Source of the DNA: Salminus brasiliensis | Lineage: Eukaryota; Chordata; Actinopteri; Characiformes; Bryconidae | Assembly: GCF_030463535.1 (NCBI RefSeq) | Contig: NC_132900.1 | Coordinates: forward strand, 24,948,456-25,012,455 | Direction: 5' to 3' | DNA length: 64,000 nt | Part shown: positions 27,001 to 63,700 of the stretch, piece by piece | Numbering within the stretch: the first letter of the stretch is position 1 | How the letters are laid out: every line of letters starts with the position of its first letter | Notes under the pieces: generated by a model | What the model saw: only the letters and a program-made list of their open reading frames with translations | Told to the model about the DNA's origin: nothing | Database searches by the model: none | Position numbers and translations under genes: made by a program

Positions 27001-27440
27001 TGAACATGGGAGCTTTACTAATATATTAGAGTCATATTTTATTGATTGTGGTTCAATGATGCCTGTCAGCAGCCTCAGCCTGCCCATACTGCATAAACAG
27101 TCCGGAGACCGACTCAATCTAATTAACAGTCTATAATCAAAGGTCCTCCCTGCATTGCTTTTGCTTAATGCTCATCCACACCACTTTAAACCTGACCACT
27201 GACCCTTTAGTTAGTGTGCAGTTCACAGCTTTAACCCTACCTTAAAATAGTAACCAGCACGAGGATGTTGCCCACGAGCCCAGTGGAGCAGAGAAATCCA
27301 ATGAAAACAGGCAGGATTTTGGTCTCGGTCAGGTGCACGAGGCTGTTGTAGTCTTCATCTGTCGCGCCCCCTGTCCCGTTCGCTCCAGAGCCGCTCTGTA
27401 ATTTGAGGGTCTCGTTTCCCGCGCTGCTGTCCAGCTCCAT
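20052..27440 (-). CDS. mchr2: Melanin-concentrating hormone receptor 2 (complete, five coding exons)
   Basis: Class A GPCR for melanin-concentrating hormone; the family acts at the plasma membrane and MCHR2 couples to Gq. Coding join on the minus strand: 27440-27241, 22844-22635, 21360-21166, 20957-20838, 20364-20052; 1,038 nt, 345 residues (human about 340). All introns are GT-AG and each junction keeps frame. N-glycosylation sequons lie at N9 and N21. TM1 is about 42-66, TM2 75-97 with D85 in NLAVADL, TM3 111-134 with ligand-binding Asp at D119, DRY 136-138, TM4 157-176, TM5 202-229, TM6 253-277, TM7 288-314 with NPFIY 308-312. C112 and C190 can form the usual disulfide. Blocks such as [21 protein letters not shown] and [12 protein letters not shown] match MCHR2 rather than MCHR1 as I recall them. 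No frame damage is seen, so the gene looks functional. Confidence 0.95.
20525..20735. repeat. 29-bp type array in mchr2 intron 4
   Basis: About seven diverged copies of taatatccagaatgaagctc, then taataacat. It fills nearly half of the 473-nt intron. The same unit forms the large array at 45.8-46.6 kb. Confidence 0.8.
20838..20957 (-). CDS. mchr2: mchr2 coding exon 4 (TM5, start of ICL3)
   Basis: 120 nt, residues about 202-241: [13 protein letters not shown]5 ([15 protein letters not shown]) and the basic start of ICL3. Acceptor gagcgcag|G, donor CGCAG|gtaagc. The preceding intron is only 208 nt and its 3' end is a (TG)n run with no ordinary pyrimidine tract, which may weaken inclusion. Confidence 0.93.
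20969..21028. repeat. (CA)30 microsatellite in mchr2 intron 3
   Basis: Transcribed as (UG)30; it ends about 11 nt from the exon 4 acceptor. Confidence 0.97.
21166..21360 (-). CDS. mchr2: mchr2 coding exon 3 (ICL2, TM4, ECL2)
   Basis: 195 nt from acceptor gctgaag|G (weak pyrimidine tract) to donor CTGTG|gtatgg. It completes DRY with [10 protein letters not shown], then TM4 and ECL2 with the conserved Cys (C190) in LESCSL. It ends two bases into the Trp of LWYTLY. Confidence 0.93.
21500..21760 (-). mobile_element. TIR element internal fragment in mchr2 intron 2
   Basis: gatggagctccatctaatac and gggctgaatgcagtcaaatc match the family. Ends lost. Confidence 0.55.
22374..22620 (+). mobile_element. 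TIR element 5' half abutting mchr2 exon 2 donor
   Basis: aaaagtaattggacatctgc through gtgaggtcaggtatgtctga match the 5' half of the 47.8-kb element. Ends within about 15 bp of the exon 2 donor. Confidence 0.6.
22635..22844 (-). CDS. mchr2: mchr2 coding exon 2 (TM2, ECL1, TM3 up to DR of DRY)
   Basis: The acceptor ttttcag|G joins exon 1 (AG+G gives R67). 210 nt encode the [10 protein letters not shown] loop, TM2 and TM3, and end inside the Arg codon of DRY at GATAG|gtgggt. The [12 protein letters not shown] segment is diagnostic for MCH receptor 2. Pieces of the same TIR-element family lie on both sides, one running almost up to this donor. Confidence 0.95.
23043..23240 (-). mobile_element. 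TIR element 3' half in mchr2 intron 1
   Basis: Starts tataggtccaaatttttgtg, the reversed 3' end of the family, with the ctctggagcagataaacatg block, then a C-run and a truncation. Confidence 0.6.
24310..24552. repeat. 71-bp tandem array, about 3.5 copies (mchr2 intron 1)
   Basis: Unit contains ctgactttatgtttatttgg and gagttttacagatagacact. Cut at its right by the hAT-like element. Same unit at 30.0-30.35 kb. Confidence 0.88.
24553..25230. mobile_element. Probable non-autonomous hAT-like element
   Basis: Begins tagggatgcaccgatacca, a terminal sequence I know from teleost hAT-type repeats, exactly where the 71-bp array stops. The right end was not found. In mchr2 intron 1. Confidence 0.45.
25300..25640. 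repeat. Degenerate (CCATAC)n array in mchr2 intron 1
   Basis: Runs of catacccatccatacc-type hexamers. The last 110 bp plus about 50 bp of unique DNA recur at 29,215-29,380. The frames of about 100 codons here are simple-sequence translations. Confidence 0.85.
26095..26805. repeat. Second, longer degenerate (CCATAC)n array
   Basis: About 700 bp of hexamer-derived sequence upstream of the first array. Little homogeneity remains. Confidence 0.85.
27241..27440 (-). CDS. mchr2: mchr2 coding exon 1 (start, extracellular N-terminus, TM1)
   Basis: The start ATG at 27440 sits in a strong context (gcggccATGG) and is the first ATG in the receptor frame; upstream in-frame codons lack an ATG. The exon encodes residues 1-66 plus two bases of R67: a polar N-terminus with two sequons, then TM1. 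The donor is AAG|gtaggg at 27241/27240. Intron 1 is 4.4 kb and full of short repeats. Confidence 0.93.
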
Positions 27441-27471
27441 GGCCGCGCTGAGGTGGTTCTGTGTGGCACGG

Positions 27472-27543
27472 TCACTCCACCTGGCGCGCGGTGCCGAGGC
27501 CACCTTCTGAGCGTAGACAGGGCAAAGACACACGTGCCCCCAT
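27472..27543 (-). promoter_or_regulatory. Upstream ORF in the likely mchr2 5' leader
   Basis: An ATG at 27543 (agcATGGGG) opens a 23-codon frame that ends in TGA 31 nt before the mchr2 ATG, in a different frame. It can act only if transcription starts upstream of 27,543; no TATA box or start site could be fixed here. Confidence 0.4.
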
Positions 27544-27789
27544 GCTTCTGGAGCAGCGAGCGCAGCGCTCTGCGTACGAGACTTCCCACACCTGTATACG
27601 AGCAAGCCACGCCCCCCTGTTTTAAGATTGGTGAAAGCTGCTTTCTAATAAATAAGCTCTGAAGAGGTTCTTTAGTAAAGCCAGTCATTCTGCAGAGAAC
27701 CAGGACATCTGAAGGAACCTTTAGAATGCTTATGTGGTTCTATATAGAACCAAAGCTCAGAACCCCCTTTCAGAACTGCTCACCAGTTA

Positions 27790-28155
27790 ATATTTTGAGG
27801 TCACTTATTAATATATTAAGGTCACAAATTATATACTGAGGTCAAATATGAATATATTGATATCACAAATTAATATATTATGTTACAAGTCCTCATTTTA
27901 TATATTGAGGCCACAAATTAATATATTTAGGTTACAAGATATTGTGTTGAGGCCACAAATGAATATATTGACATCTGTTATTAAAATATTGATATCATAA
28001 GATTATATACTGAGACCACAAATGAATATTTTGAAATTATGAGATAATATATTATGAATTATGAATAAATGAATATATTGAGACAACAATAAATATATTT
28101 GCATCAGTTATTAATATGTTAAAGTCAATAATAATTAGTATATTAATATATACAC

Positions 28156-28211
<56 letters not shown>

Positions 28212-28560
28212 TCATATGTTGAGGCCACTAATTAATATGTTGACATTAATATAAGACACGCAAATAAATACATTATCTTATATTAAGTTCACAGTCTAAT
28301 ATATTGAGGCTATAAGGTAATATTAAACCCTTATATTTTAAGATTACAAGATACTATACTGAGACCATTTGATAATGTTGAGGTAAAAAATTATTATATT
28401 ATCTTCCTTTAATTTCACAATTAAACATATTAAGGCCCCAAATAAATATTTTATCCATTGGCCACAAGAAGATAAAGTGAGATGATAAGTGAATATATTA
28501 AGCTCCATACCATATATAGTCCACAATTTAATATTTTGAGGCCACAAGGTAATATTTTAA
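27790..28560. repeat. AT-rich degenerate array upstream of mchr2
   Basis: About 25-30 diverged copies of tattgaggccacaaattaat, broken by (TA)25 at 28,155-28,205. Confidence 0.8.
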
Positions 28561-29189
28561 GTGCCTATTAATAATAATAGTATAGACTTTCATGTACATG
28601 TGTCCTCTGGGGTCCCTTTCAACATTAGAGCCATATAGAACTATAAAAGCTTTTCTACAAGAATTCCATGGAAGTTCATTCGGTACAGGGAGTAAATATG
28701 TTCTGCTATTTTGATCAAGAAAATCCTTATGAAGAGATCACAGATCTCCACAGACTGACTAGCTAAATAAAGGTATAATAAAACACAAAAAAGAAAGCAC
28801 ATACAGTACATTCTCCACATTCCTCTAGCGTTCAACACACAATCTCAGCCAGAAGCTCACAGTTATGTCAATTCAGAAGGTCACCAGTGATCTGAGCTAT
28901 GCTCTCTAGGCTGTGGAATAATGTACCTTTGTGGAAGGTATGCAGAATGTCATAATGTAATGGTTCAGGAATAAGTAAATGGCTCATGTTAAAGAAATTC
29001 CTTTGAAAAACTGCAGTGGGGAAGCGTTGTCAAGACTATGTTCAGTTTCAAATCATGCTAAGGAGCAAATATATGAACTCCAGCAGTGAATGAAACATTT
29101 GGAACACTCATTTTGCAGCTTAATATATATATATATTTACTGCTGATTTGGTGTGTTTTGAAACTTTTGCAGTGTTTAATACACCAGAC

Positions 29190-29380
29190 CCATCCATACC
29201 CATGCATATCATCCATACCCATGCTCATACCAATCCATGCTCATCATACCCATCCATTCCCGTACTCATCCACACCAATTCATACCACTCACACCCATCC
29301 CTCCTCATACATAATCATCCACAGATAAGTAGATGGTGATGTTCAGACGCTGAGCCCCTGCAGATTCAGATAATGTCTTG
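29190..29380. repeat. Duplicate of the end of the mchr2 intron 1 hexamer array
   Basis: From catgctcataccaatccatg through agataagtagatggtgatgt to cagataatgtc it matches 25,540-25,690 with only a few differences, same orientation. Lies upstream of mchr2. Confidence 0.88.
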
Positions 29381-29734
29381 CTGCATGAGCGACTCACGGT
29401 TTACCCTCAGTTTTTGCCTCAGACGTGTCAGCAGTGTTTTTTCCTTGTTATTCTGCTGCACATGTTTTTCTTCAGTGTACATCGACATAGCTCAATGCAA
29501 AAGCCCTGTAGGTCTTTAGATGTTACCCTGGGGTCTTTGTGACTTCCTGCAATATTATTCACTGTGCCAAAAACTATAAATAAAAAATAATACAATACAA
29601 ATAAACAATGCATTGTGCTTGTCCTGTGTGCGTGCAAGTTTGTTAGCAGTGCTCTCCTGGAAAAAGGCCAGCATTCCCAGTTCCCATCCATCTACACCTA
29701 CTTCATCTTCTCAGTTTTTCATTACAGAAAGTCT

Positions 29735-29950
29735 GGTGAGCTGGTGGAACTCAACATGTTGGTGTGGTTGGAGTGGCACAACACATCTACCCATTGATGA
29801 GCTTCCACACCATGTGAAAGTCCAGTGTTCGATTCCTGGGTTTGAGTGACTATGCTGCACTACCCCCTTTTAAAGTTATTGGGCAAGACTTCTAACACTA
29901 CATAGTTCCACCTCTGTAATACGAATAACCTTGTAAGCTGTTTAGGATTT
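29735..29950 (+). mobile_element. Probable tRNA-derived SINE
   Basis: A B-box-like gtgttcgattcctggg is followed by a short body and accttgtaagctgtttagg, a degenerate form of the fish SINE tail seen in the Tc1-nested fragment. The 5' boundary is uncertain. Confidence 0.5.
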
Positions 29951-29999
29951 GAGGGTTGGCTAAACTTTTTTGCTTTAGTGAGTACACGTGTTGTGTTGT

Positions 30000-30354
30000 T
30001 TATTCTAATGTTATATATAGTTTTACAGGTAGACACACTCACTGACCACTGACTTTATGTTTATTTGGGTTTATTCTAATGTTATATAGAGTTTTACAGG
30101 TAGACACTCTCACTGACCACTGACTTTATGTTTATTTGGGTTTATTCTAATCTTATATAGAGTTTTACAGGTAGACACTCTCACTAACCACTGACTTTAT
30201 GTTTATTTGGGTTTATTATAATGTTATATAGAGGTTTACAGGTAGACACTCTCACTAACAACCAACTTTATGTTTATTTGGTTTGATCCTAATGTTATAT
30301 ATATTTTTACAGGTAGACACTCTCAGTAGCCACCAACTTAATGTGTATATTGGT
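30000..30354. repeat. 71-bp tandem array, about 5 copies (mchr2-me3 gap)
   Basis: Same unit and orientation as 24.3 kb; cut at its right by the Tc1 element. Confidence 0.88.
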
Positions 30355-30639
30355 TTACAGGTACTGGTCATAAAATTAGAATATCATGAAAAAGTTGATT
30401 TATTTCAGTAATTCCATTCAAAAAGTGAAACTTGTATATTATATTTATTCATTACACACAGACTGATATATTTAAAGTGTTTATTTCTTTTAATTTTGAT
30501 GGTTATAACTGACAACTAATGAAACCTTAAATTCAGTATCTCAGAAAATTAGAATATTACTTAAGATCAATACAAAAAAAAGGATTTTTAGAAATGTTGG
30601 CCAAGTATGAACATGAAAAGTATGAGCATAAACAGCACT

Positions 30640-31649
30640 CAATACTTCTATCTAACCTGGATTACTGCAGCAATGCAGCATAGAATGGAGTCGATCAGTC
30701 TGTGGCACTGCTCAGGTGTTATGAGAGCCCAGGTTGCTCTGATAGTGGCCCTCAGCTCTTCTGCATTGTTGGGTCTGGTGTATCGCATCTTTTCTCTTCA
30801 CAGTACCCCATAGATTTTCTATGGTCTTAAGGTCAGGCGAGTTTGCTGGCTAATTAAGAACAGGGATATCATGGTCCTTACTAGCTGAGGTTTTTCTTGG
30901 GGAAATAGCAAAGCACTTTTGTACGTCGCTCTGAATAAGAGTGTCTGCTAAATGCCTTAAATGTAAATATCCTTAAACCAGGTACTGGTAGCTTTGGCAC
31001 TGTGTGCAGGTGCCAAGTCCTGTTGGAAAATAAAATCTGCATCTCCATAAAGTTGGTCAGCAGCAGGAAGCATGAAGTGCTCTCAAACTTCCTGGTAGAC
31101 GGCTGCGTTGACATTTGGACCTCAGAAAACACAATGGACCAACACCAGCAGATGACATGGCACCCCAAACCATCACTGACTGTGGAAACATTACACTGGA
31201 CCTCAAGCAGAGAACATAACTTTGGACCACTCAGCAGCAGTCCAGTCCTTTTTGTCTTTAGCCCAGGAGAGACGCTTCTGACGCTGTCTCTTGTTCAAGA
31301 GTGGCTTGACACAAGGAATGTGACAGCTGAAACCCATGTCTTGCATACATCTGTGTGTGGTGGTTCTTGAAGCACTGACTCCAGCTGCAGTCCACTCTTT
31401 GTGAATCTCCCCCACATTTTTGAATGGGTTTTGTTTCACAATCCTGTCCAGGGTGCGGTTATCCCTATTGCTTGTATACTTTTTTCTACCACATCTTTTC
31501 CTTCCCTTCACCTCTCTATTAATGTGCTTGGACACAGAGCTCTGTGAACAGCCAGCCTCTTTAACAATGATCTTTTGTGTCTTGCCTTCCTTGTGCAAGG
31601 TGTCAATGGTTGTCTTTTGGACAACTGCCAAGTCAGCAGTCTTCCCCAT
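30640..31649 (-). pseudogene. Tc1 transposase pseudogene
   Basis: Starts at MGKTADLAVVQKTTIDTLHK with a helix-turn-helix region (EAGCSQSSVSKHIN), then GVSASRTTTHR and SWAKDKKDWTAAEWSKVMFS. The frame then breaks near 31,205, apparently at an internal deletion. Further on, VNAAVYQE, FIFQQDLAPAH (a catalytic Asp region) and PANSPDL can still be read with stops and frame changes. A small insertion at 30,881-30,969 also interrupts it. Not functional. Confidence 0.88.
30881..30969 (+). mobile_element. SINE-tail fragment nested in the Tc1 element
   Basis: Ends in the teleost retroelement tail type (acttttgtacgtcgctctga, then taagagtgtctgctaaatg, then taaatgtaaat). It is flanked by a 6-bp direct repeat tcctta (30,875-30,880 and 30,970-30,975), and removing it restores Tc1 sequence. 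Confidence 0.75.
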
Positions 31650-32288
31650 GATTGTGGAGCCAACAGAACTAGACCGAGAGACCATTTGCAGGTGTTTTGA
31701 GTTAATTAGCTGATTAGAGTGTGGCACCAAGTGTCTTCAATATTGAACCTTTTCACAATATTCAAATTTACTAAATTTGAGGTTTTCATTAGTTGTCAGT
31801 TATAACCATCAAAATTAAAAGAAATAAACTCTTGAAATATATCAGTCTGTGTGTAATGAATGAATATAATATACAAATTTCACTTTTTGAATGGAAGTAC
31901 TGAAATAAATAAACTTTTTTTTAGATCAAAACCTCAGAGCTCTACTTTGATCTAAAAGAACAAAGTAAGTTGAGATGAAACTAAATGACATCGATTAAGT
32001 GTGCATAGAGAGAGAGAAGGCACATTTCTTCCCATCCTAATGTTTATTTTATGGTGCTGTGTTTATACTGTGGGACAGAATTGATTTCCAAGGCGTCAGT
32101 CAAAGCTCTGCCACAAACTCGCCGTTCCCTCCCACTGTGATGTCCAATTTCTCCTGCGGTCACATGCAGCCATTTGCAGAGCTCTTCTGAAAGCCTCTTT
32201 ATTCCCAATGTGTGAAACCCACCTGATGTTTTCAGTTGGAAAGTGTCTCTCAATCAAAACAGATCTTTACGTTTTAGGTAAAAGGTGC

Positions 32289-32294
32289 TTTATT
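32289..32294 (-). terminator. me3 polyadenylation signal (AATAAA)
   Basis: AATAAA on the minus strand about 140 nt past the me3 stop, giving a short 3' UTR. A second candidate lies near 32,043. Position only; cleavage is not shown. Confidence 0.55.
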
Positions 32295-32433
32295 CAGTGC
32301 TCATGTGCGCCTCTTTGGATCATAGCTAGCAAATACATCAAGTAAAAACACTCCTGTGCCTTTCAAACGGATGCATAGTCATTTCGTTGTAATATATTAT
32401 TAAGTATATATCTGAGTATTCTGTGAAATTTGG

Positions 32434-58547
<26,114 letters not shown>

Positions 58548-58555
58548 CTACAGAC

Positions 58556-58589
<34 letters not shown>

Positions 58590-58594
<5 letters not shown>

Positions 58595-59878
58595 GAGAGA
58601 GCTTAGCTATGAGCAGATCCAAAAGTAAGTAATGTTGTATATCCTTAGTCGTTGAATGTGTCTGCGTTCTCCACTTCACAAAATTTATATTAAAACGTTA
58701 GCTCAGTCAAAACACTATCAAGCTTGACAACCACACACACACAACACAGAGCTATCAGTGTAATCCATCCACCATTTGTAATGTGTAACACGTGTGTTGG
58801 TTTGTTGGCCAACACTGAGAGCAGATTAGGTCAGTTCAGATAGCATCAGTCAGTCCAGCTTCCAATAGCATCAGCTAATGGCATCCAACACACTGCATGA
58901 GCTAACTGCCAACAACACTATCGCCTCCCGCTCCTGTTCTCGCTGCACTCTCCGGAGCATCCCACAGGGGCTTCCCTTTCGGATCTTGGTTCCTCTAAGA
59001 GATTTTGGTGAAGGGGGTTTTCAGGGCTTCAGAAGTCTCACACCAAATGGTTATGAATACACTGCCTTGTGCCTGAGACACTACTTCACCATAGTTCTGA
59101 GAAGATCTTGGGTCTGAAATGCAATTTTAAAGTTGCATGTCATTAAATGGTGGAAGGATACATGCAGGGTGTTGTGTGGCAAAAAAATAGTCCCTAAAGA
59201 AGTGTTGCCACTATTTTACCAACATTACATATTAAAGCAACAGAACATGATAACACATGACCTTGAGTGTTCTACTGTGTTTATTAAACAGATTGGAAAA
59301 TATTTAAAGCATGAAATGAATAAATTGAGCCGTGAACGTAGCATTTCATTTTTTTAATGTTAGCATTTCCTTCTGCCAAATGATATTTCCTTAACAAGCA
59401 GCTTGTTGCTTTGTCACAGTGATGAACACCATTTACCTAGCGAACAGCCTGCAGTTCCTTCTCCAGCTCCTTACATAGACCTTGGGGCATTTACGCTACC
59501 TCTTGGTTTTACGGATGTTACAGTGTTCGTGCACGCTTCTCCGCCAATCAGCTCACAGGACCACTGATTTATTTTAGTAATTTACTTGTTTTACTTGTTT
59601 TACTTGGTTATCTCTCTTTCCTGATGGAGGGCCCAATGACACATCTTCAGAGTGTGTGTATGTGTGTGTGTGCTGAGTTGGCTCAAATGAGTAATGAGGT
59701 AATGCAATACAACCTCTTTTCTTTCTGAGACTAATCCAGAGCTTTCTAATATAACTGTGTGTGTGTGTGTTTCCTCTTTCAGGTGGGAACACAGACAGAG
59801 AGACAGAGAAAGAGAGAGAGAGACAGAGAGTTAGAAAGACACAGATAGACAGACAGACAGAGAGAAAGAGACAGGCAG

Positions 59879-59925
<47 letters not shown>

Positions 59926-60360
59926 AGTGAAGAGTGAGAGCTTTTTGATTTTGGTTTGCTTTACGCCGCTCAAAAACCCAGACAGACAGTACATTGTGTG
60001 AGATGACATCATCAGGTCTCATTTCACTGTGTGTGTTTCTTTGTGTGTGTGTGTGTGTGTATGTGAGGTCATCTGAGGGGACATCCATAATGACTGTACA
60101 CCACTGTGGTCGAGCAGCAGTGGAGATAATGAGGCTACTTGGCTTCAATAGGGAAACCTGTGTGGCCTTCAGCTCCACATTGTGTGCATGTGCACCACTC
60201 AGCTCCCACAAACCCCCAGTCTGAGAACCAGGCCTGTTTAGAAAACACACAGATCACGCCACAAACACACACAGGAAGTGTTTACTGACTAAAACAACAG
60301 TCTGGCACGTCGTGTACAGAACCGCTTTATAAACTCGGCCAAACCCAGCTCCACTGTTTG
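58590..60360. other. me3 intron upstream of exon a
   Basis: No malic enzyme exon is found from 58,548 to 64,000 on the minus strand, so the preceding intron exceeds 5.4 kb. This part has (AG)n and (TG)n runs and degenerate dispersed repeats. Confidence 0.6.
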
Positions 60361-60559
60361 GAGAACCTAATGGTCCTTTACACTTAATGCTCCAGAACAA
60401 AAAATAACAGCAGTGATACAATCTAGAACATCAGACCTGGTCTACAACAGTAGTCTAGCAATCTCATCTAAGAACAGTCCAGACCACCTCAATCTAGCTC
60501 CAGAAGAACAGCAGATCCAGTGTAATACAGCAGTACCAGACTAGAATAACAGTCCTGGT

Positions 60560-61180
60560 CTAGAACATCCAACTCAGATTAGCACAACAGCTTTTACATC
60601 AGAACATGTAGTCTAGAACAACAGAACAGGTCCAGAACAACCGATTCAGATTAGCACTATAGCTTTTACATCATTACATGTAGTCTAGAACAACAGAACA
60701 AGTCCAGAACAACCGATTCAGATTAGCACTATAGCTTTTACATCAGAACATGTAGTCTAGAACAACCGATTCAGATTAGCACTATAGCTTTTACATCAGA
60801 ACATGTAGTCTAGAACAACAGAACAAGTCCAGAACAACCGATTCAGATTAGCACTATAGCTTTTACATCAGAACATGTAGTCTAGAACAACCGATTCAGA
60901 TTAGCACTATAGCTTTTACATCAGAACATGTAGTCTAGAAAAACCGATTCAGATTAGCACTATAGCTTTTACATCAGAACATGTAGTCTAGAACAACCGA
61001 TTCAGATTAGCACTATAGCTTTTACATCAGAACATGTAGTCTAGAACAATGGTACAAGTTTAAAACAACAGTACCACACTAGAATAACTGTCCTGGTCTA
61101 GAACATGTGGCTAAGTCCAGAACATCTTACTTAGATTAGCACTATAGCTTTTACATCAGGACATGTAGTCTAGAATACCG
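60560..61180. repeat. Array of 53-bp and 72-bp units
   Basis: ccgattcagattagcac starts at 60,641, 60,713, 60,766, 60,838, 60,891, 60,944 and 60,997 (steps 72, 53, 72, 53, 53, 53). The longer form has 19 extra bases (cagaacaagtccagaacaa). Looser tctagaacatc-type repeats continue at 60,360-61,450, 62,280-62,450 and 63,230-63,700. Confidence 0.9.
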
Positions 61181-61774
61181 GTACAAGTCGAAACAACAAT
61201 CCCTATCTAGAACATCAGCGGTGCCAATTTAGATTAGATCTCAAAAAATAAAAAATAATAAATAATAATAAAAAAACAACAGCTGAACAACAGTTCTGAT
61301 CTGGAAAAGCGGTACTGGCCTGGAATGTCTGGTCTAGTCTAGAATATCGCTATTATAATATTCTACAACATCAGAGTAATGAACTTCCATCTCCATCTAG
61401 AAAAGCAGTCTGACATCACTTCAGGTTATAATGAAAATGGAAGACTTTAGAACAGCCCCAGGCTGCATCCGGACCAGACCAACAAGCACAGCACACCAGC
61501 AGAGCCTTTAGACTCCAAATGTAAAAGAGTAAGACTTAAAGGGCAATTCCACAGAAATGTTCAGATTTCCTTAAATGTTCAGTGTTTGAGATGAACACAT
61601 TCAGAGTGGAGCTTAATTTGAAATTGCTTAGGAAAGCCTACATTCCCACAGCAGGTAAAAGTGGCCCAAATCTGATCTTTTATGTAAACTGATGTCAACT
61701 GAAAAAGAAAAAATGACTAAATCAGACATTCAGTTCTGATCAACTTTCATATGTAGTATTATATCTTTTTTACA

Positions 61775-62052
61775 GATTTTTACCCCTTTTGTCCCTAATT
61801 TGGACTCCCAATGACTACCCAACCCATACGTAAACTCCCCCCATTGCACGTGATGCCCCCAACACCAGTAAAGGTGCCACTCATTTTTCCACCAACACGC
61901 CTGAAGGGAAGCGCCGTATACCCAAGGCTACAATGCCAGTGACGGCTGGCACCACAACAAAGCAATGTGGGGAAAGAGCGCCATCTACCCACCCTGGAGA
62001 GAGCAAGGCCAACTGCGCTCTTTCGGGGCCTCGGCTGACGATGGTGCTGCTG
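61775..62052 (-). mobile_element. SINE subfamily copy, 3' part
   Basis: Minus strand shares cagccgaggcc, ctctccagggtgggtagatg, aatgagtggc and a gtccaaatt...aaa end with the copy at 63.7 kb. The 5' tRNA-like head is absent or altered. Confidence 0.65.
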
Positions 62053-63700
62053 CAATGTCAAAGGAAAATAAAAAGCTTAATACTGAAGGTTAAAGAAACC
62101 AAAAACGCAAACCAAAAGTGGCTTCTTTACAGTGGTGGTGAATGGAGTCATTTTATTTACTATCCAACCCCACCAGTGCAGCTACACACCTTCTCTAAGC
62201 AATAAAATAGTGGCAAATCTGAACATACACGTTTTGTCTGGGGACTATTTTTTGCTGTACAACACCTTGCAATAATAATAATAATGATATCTGAGTATCA
62301 GAGCATAAGACTTCATCTAGAGCATTAGCCCCAGTGTAGAAAAGCAGTCACATTCTTGAATGTCTGACTTGGTGTAGAACATCGGTCAAAAATGTCAGAT
62401 CCAACTCAAAACAGCAGCCCTGGTCTAAAACAACAGGCCTTGCAGAGCCGGCCCAAGGCGTACTTCAATTACGTGGATGCTTAGGGCCTCAACGCCACCA
62501 GGGGGTCCCCAAGAGGACCACAATATCATGATAAAAAAAATACATATTTTAAAAATAACATTGAATAATAAAACGAAGTGGTATTACACAGGTAAAAGCG
62601 ATTTTATATATTTAAAAAATCATAGTTTGCACAACAACACTAGGTTAATCAATTTCTGCTGTTGGGCAAATACAGAAACGCTCCACTTGGGTGGTCAATA
62701 AAGGCCTGGGCGCTCCAGCGTATTGCACAATATCTCTCTTTCTATGAAATGGCAAAGCATCTGGTGCTGAGGTGGTGGTATGGGGGGGTGGGGGGTGGGG
62801 GCAAATTAAAATCTGCTAAGAGCCCCATAAAGGCTTGGGCTGACCCTGAGGTCTTGTCTAGAAAATCTGATGTAGAACAATAGTTTCATCTGGAGAAAAA
62901 GGTTTTCGACCCCAAATCTTCTCAAAGCTATGGTAAACAGTGTCTTGTTTTAATAACTTTCTGTGAGGGAGCTTTAAGAACTTCAGGTGTCTGGTTTCAT
63001 TCTCCATCACTGTGAACAACATGTTAAGTTCACAGTCCCTCCCTCTCTCTCTCTCAGGACACACGCAGCGCAGTGCAGCAGATCAAAGCACTATACTCTT
63101 CTTGTTAAAGCTGTATTTTGGTGCTTATAAACACTCGAACTGCTGACCAGTGAAACTCCTACACACTGGTACTGCTGCTCGCTGTGATTTAAACAATAGC
63201 TCCAGTCAGTCAACAGCACAGCTCCAGCCTGGAAAAACTGTCCTTGTCTACAACATACAACTGAGCATGGAACATCAGTCCAGAGCAACTGTCCAGAGAG
63301 CAATCCCAGTCTAGAACATAAGACCCAGTCTACAACAACAGAAAAGTGGACACATTCTATAATGTCTGACATGTCTCAATATAAACAGTAGTTACAGTCT
63401 AGAATATCTGTCTGATTCTAGAACGTCTGACTGCGTGTTGAAAAATCAGGGCAGGTCAAAAATGTCAGATCCAATGCAGAACAGCGAATATAAAATATCT
63501 AACATATCAAATATATCAAATTGGAGTAAAATGAAACAATAGCTATAGTCTAAAACTCACAAATGTCAGATTCAATCAATACACTGTATTTTAGAATAGC
63601 TGACTTGATCTAGAGCATACCCTCCAGTCTAGAAAAGCTGTGACATTCTTGGATGTCTAACTCAGAGTAGAGTAGAACATCTGAGATGGTCAAAAATGTT

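Larger units (their letters stand above)
30355..31920 (-). mobile_element. Tc1/mariner-type DNA transposon, decayed, with long TIRs
   Basis: Inverted ends of about 200 bp (30,355-30,560 and 31,740-31,915) share blocks such as ttatttcagta, ttccattcaaaaagtgaaa and ttttgatggttataactgac. The outer tip of the right end is missing. The element lies between mchr2 and me3 and abuts a 71-bp array at its left. Confidence 0.9.

Noticed and set aside
27440..27605. Longer mchr2 N-terminus starting at 27,605
   Set aside because: That start is TTG, not ATG; the ATG at 27,440 has a strong context and gives the family's usual length.
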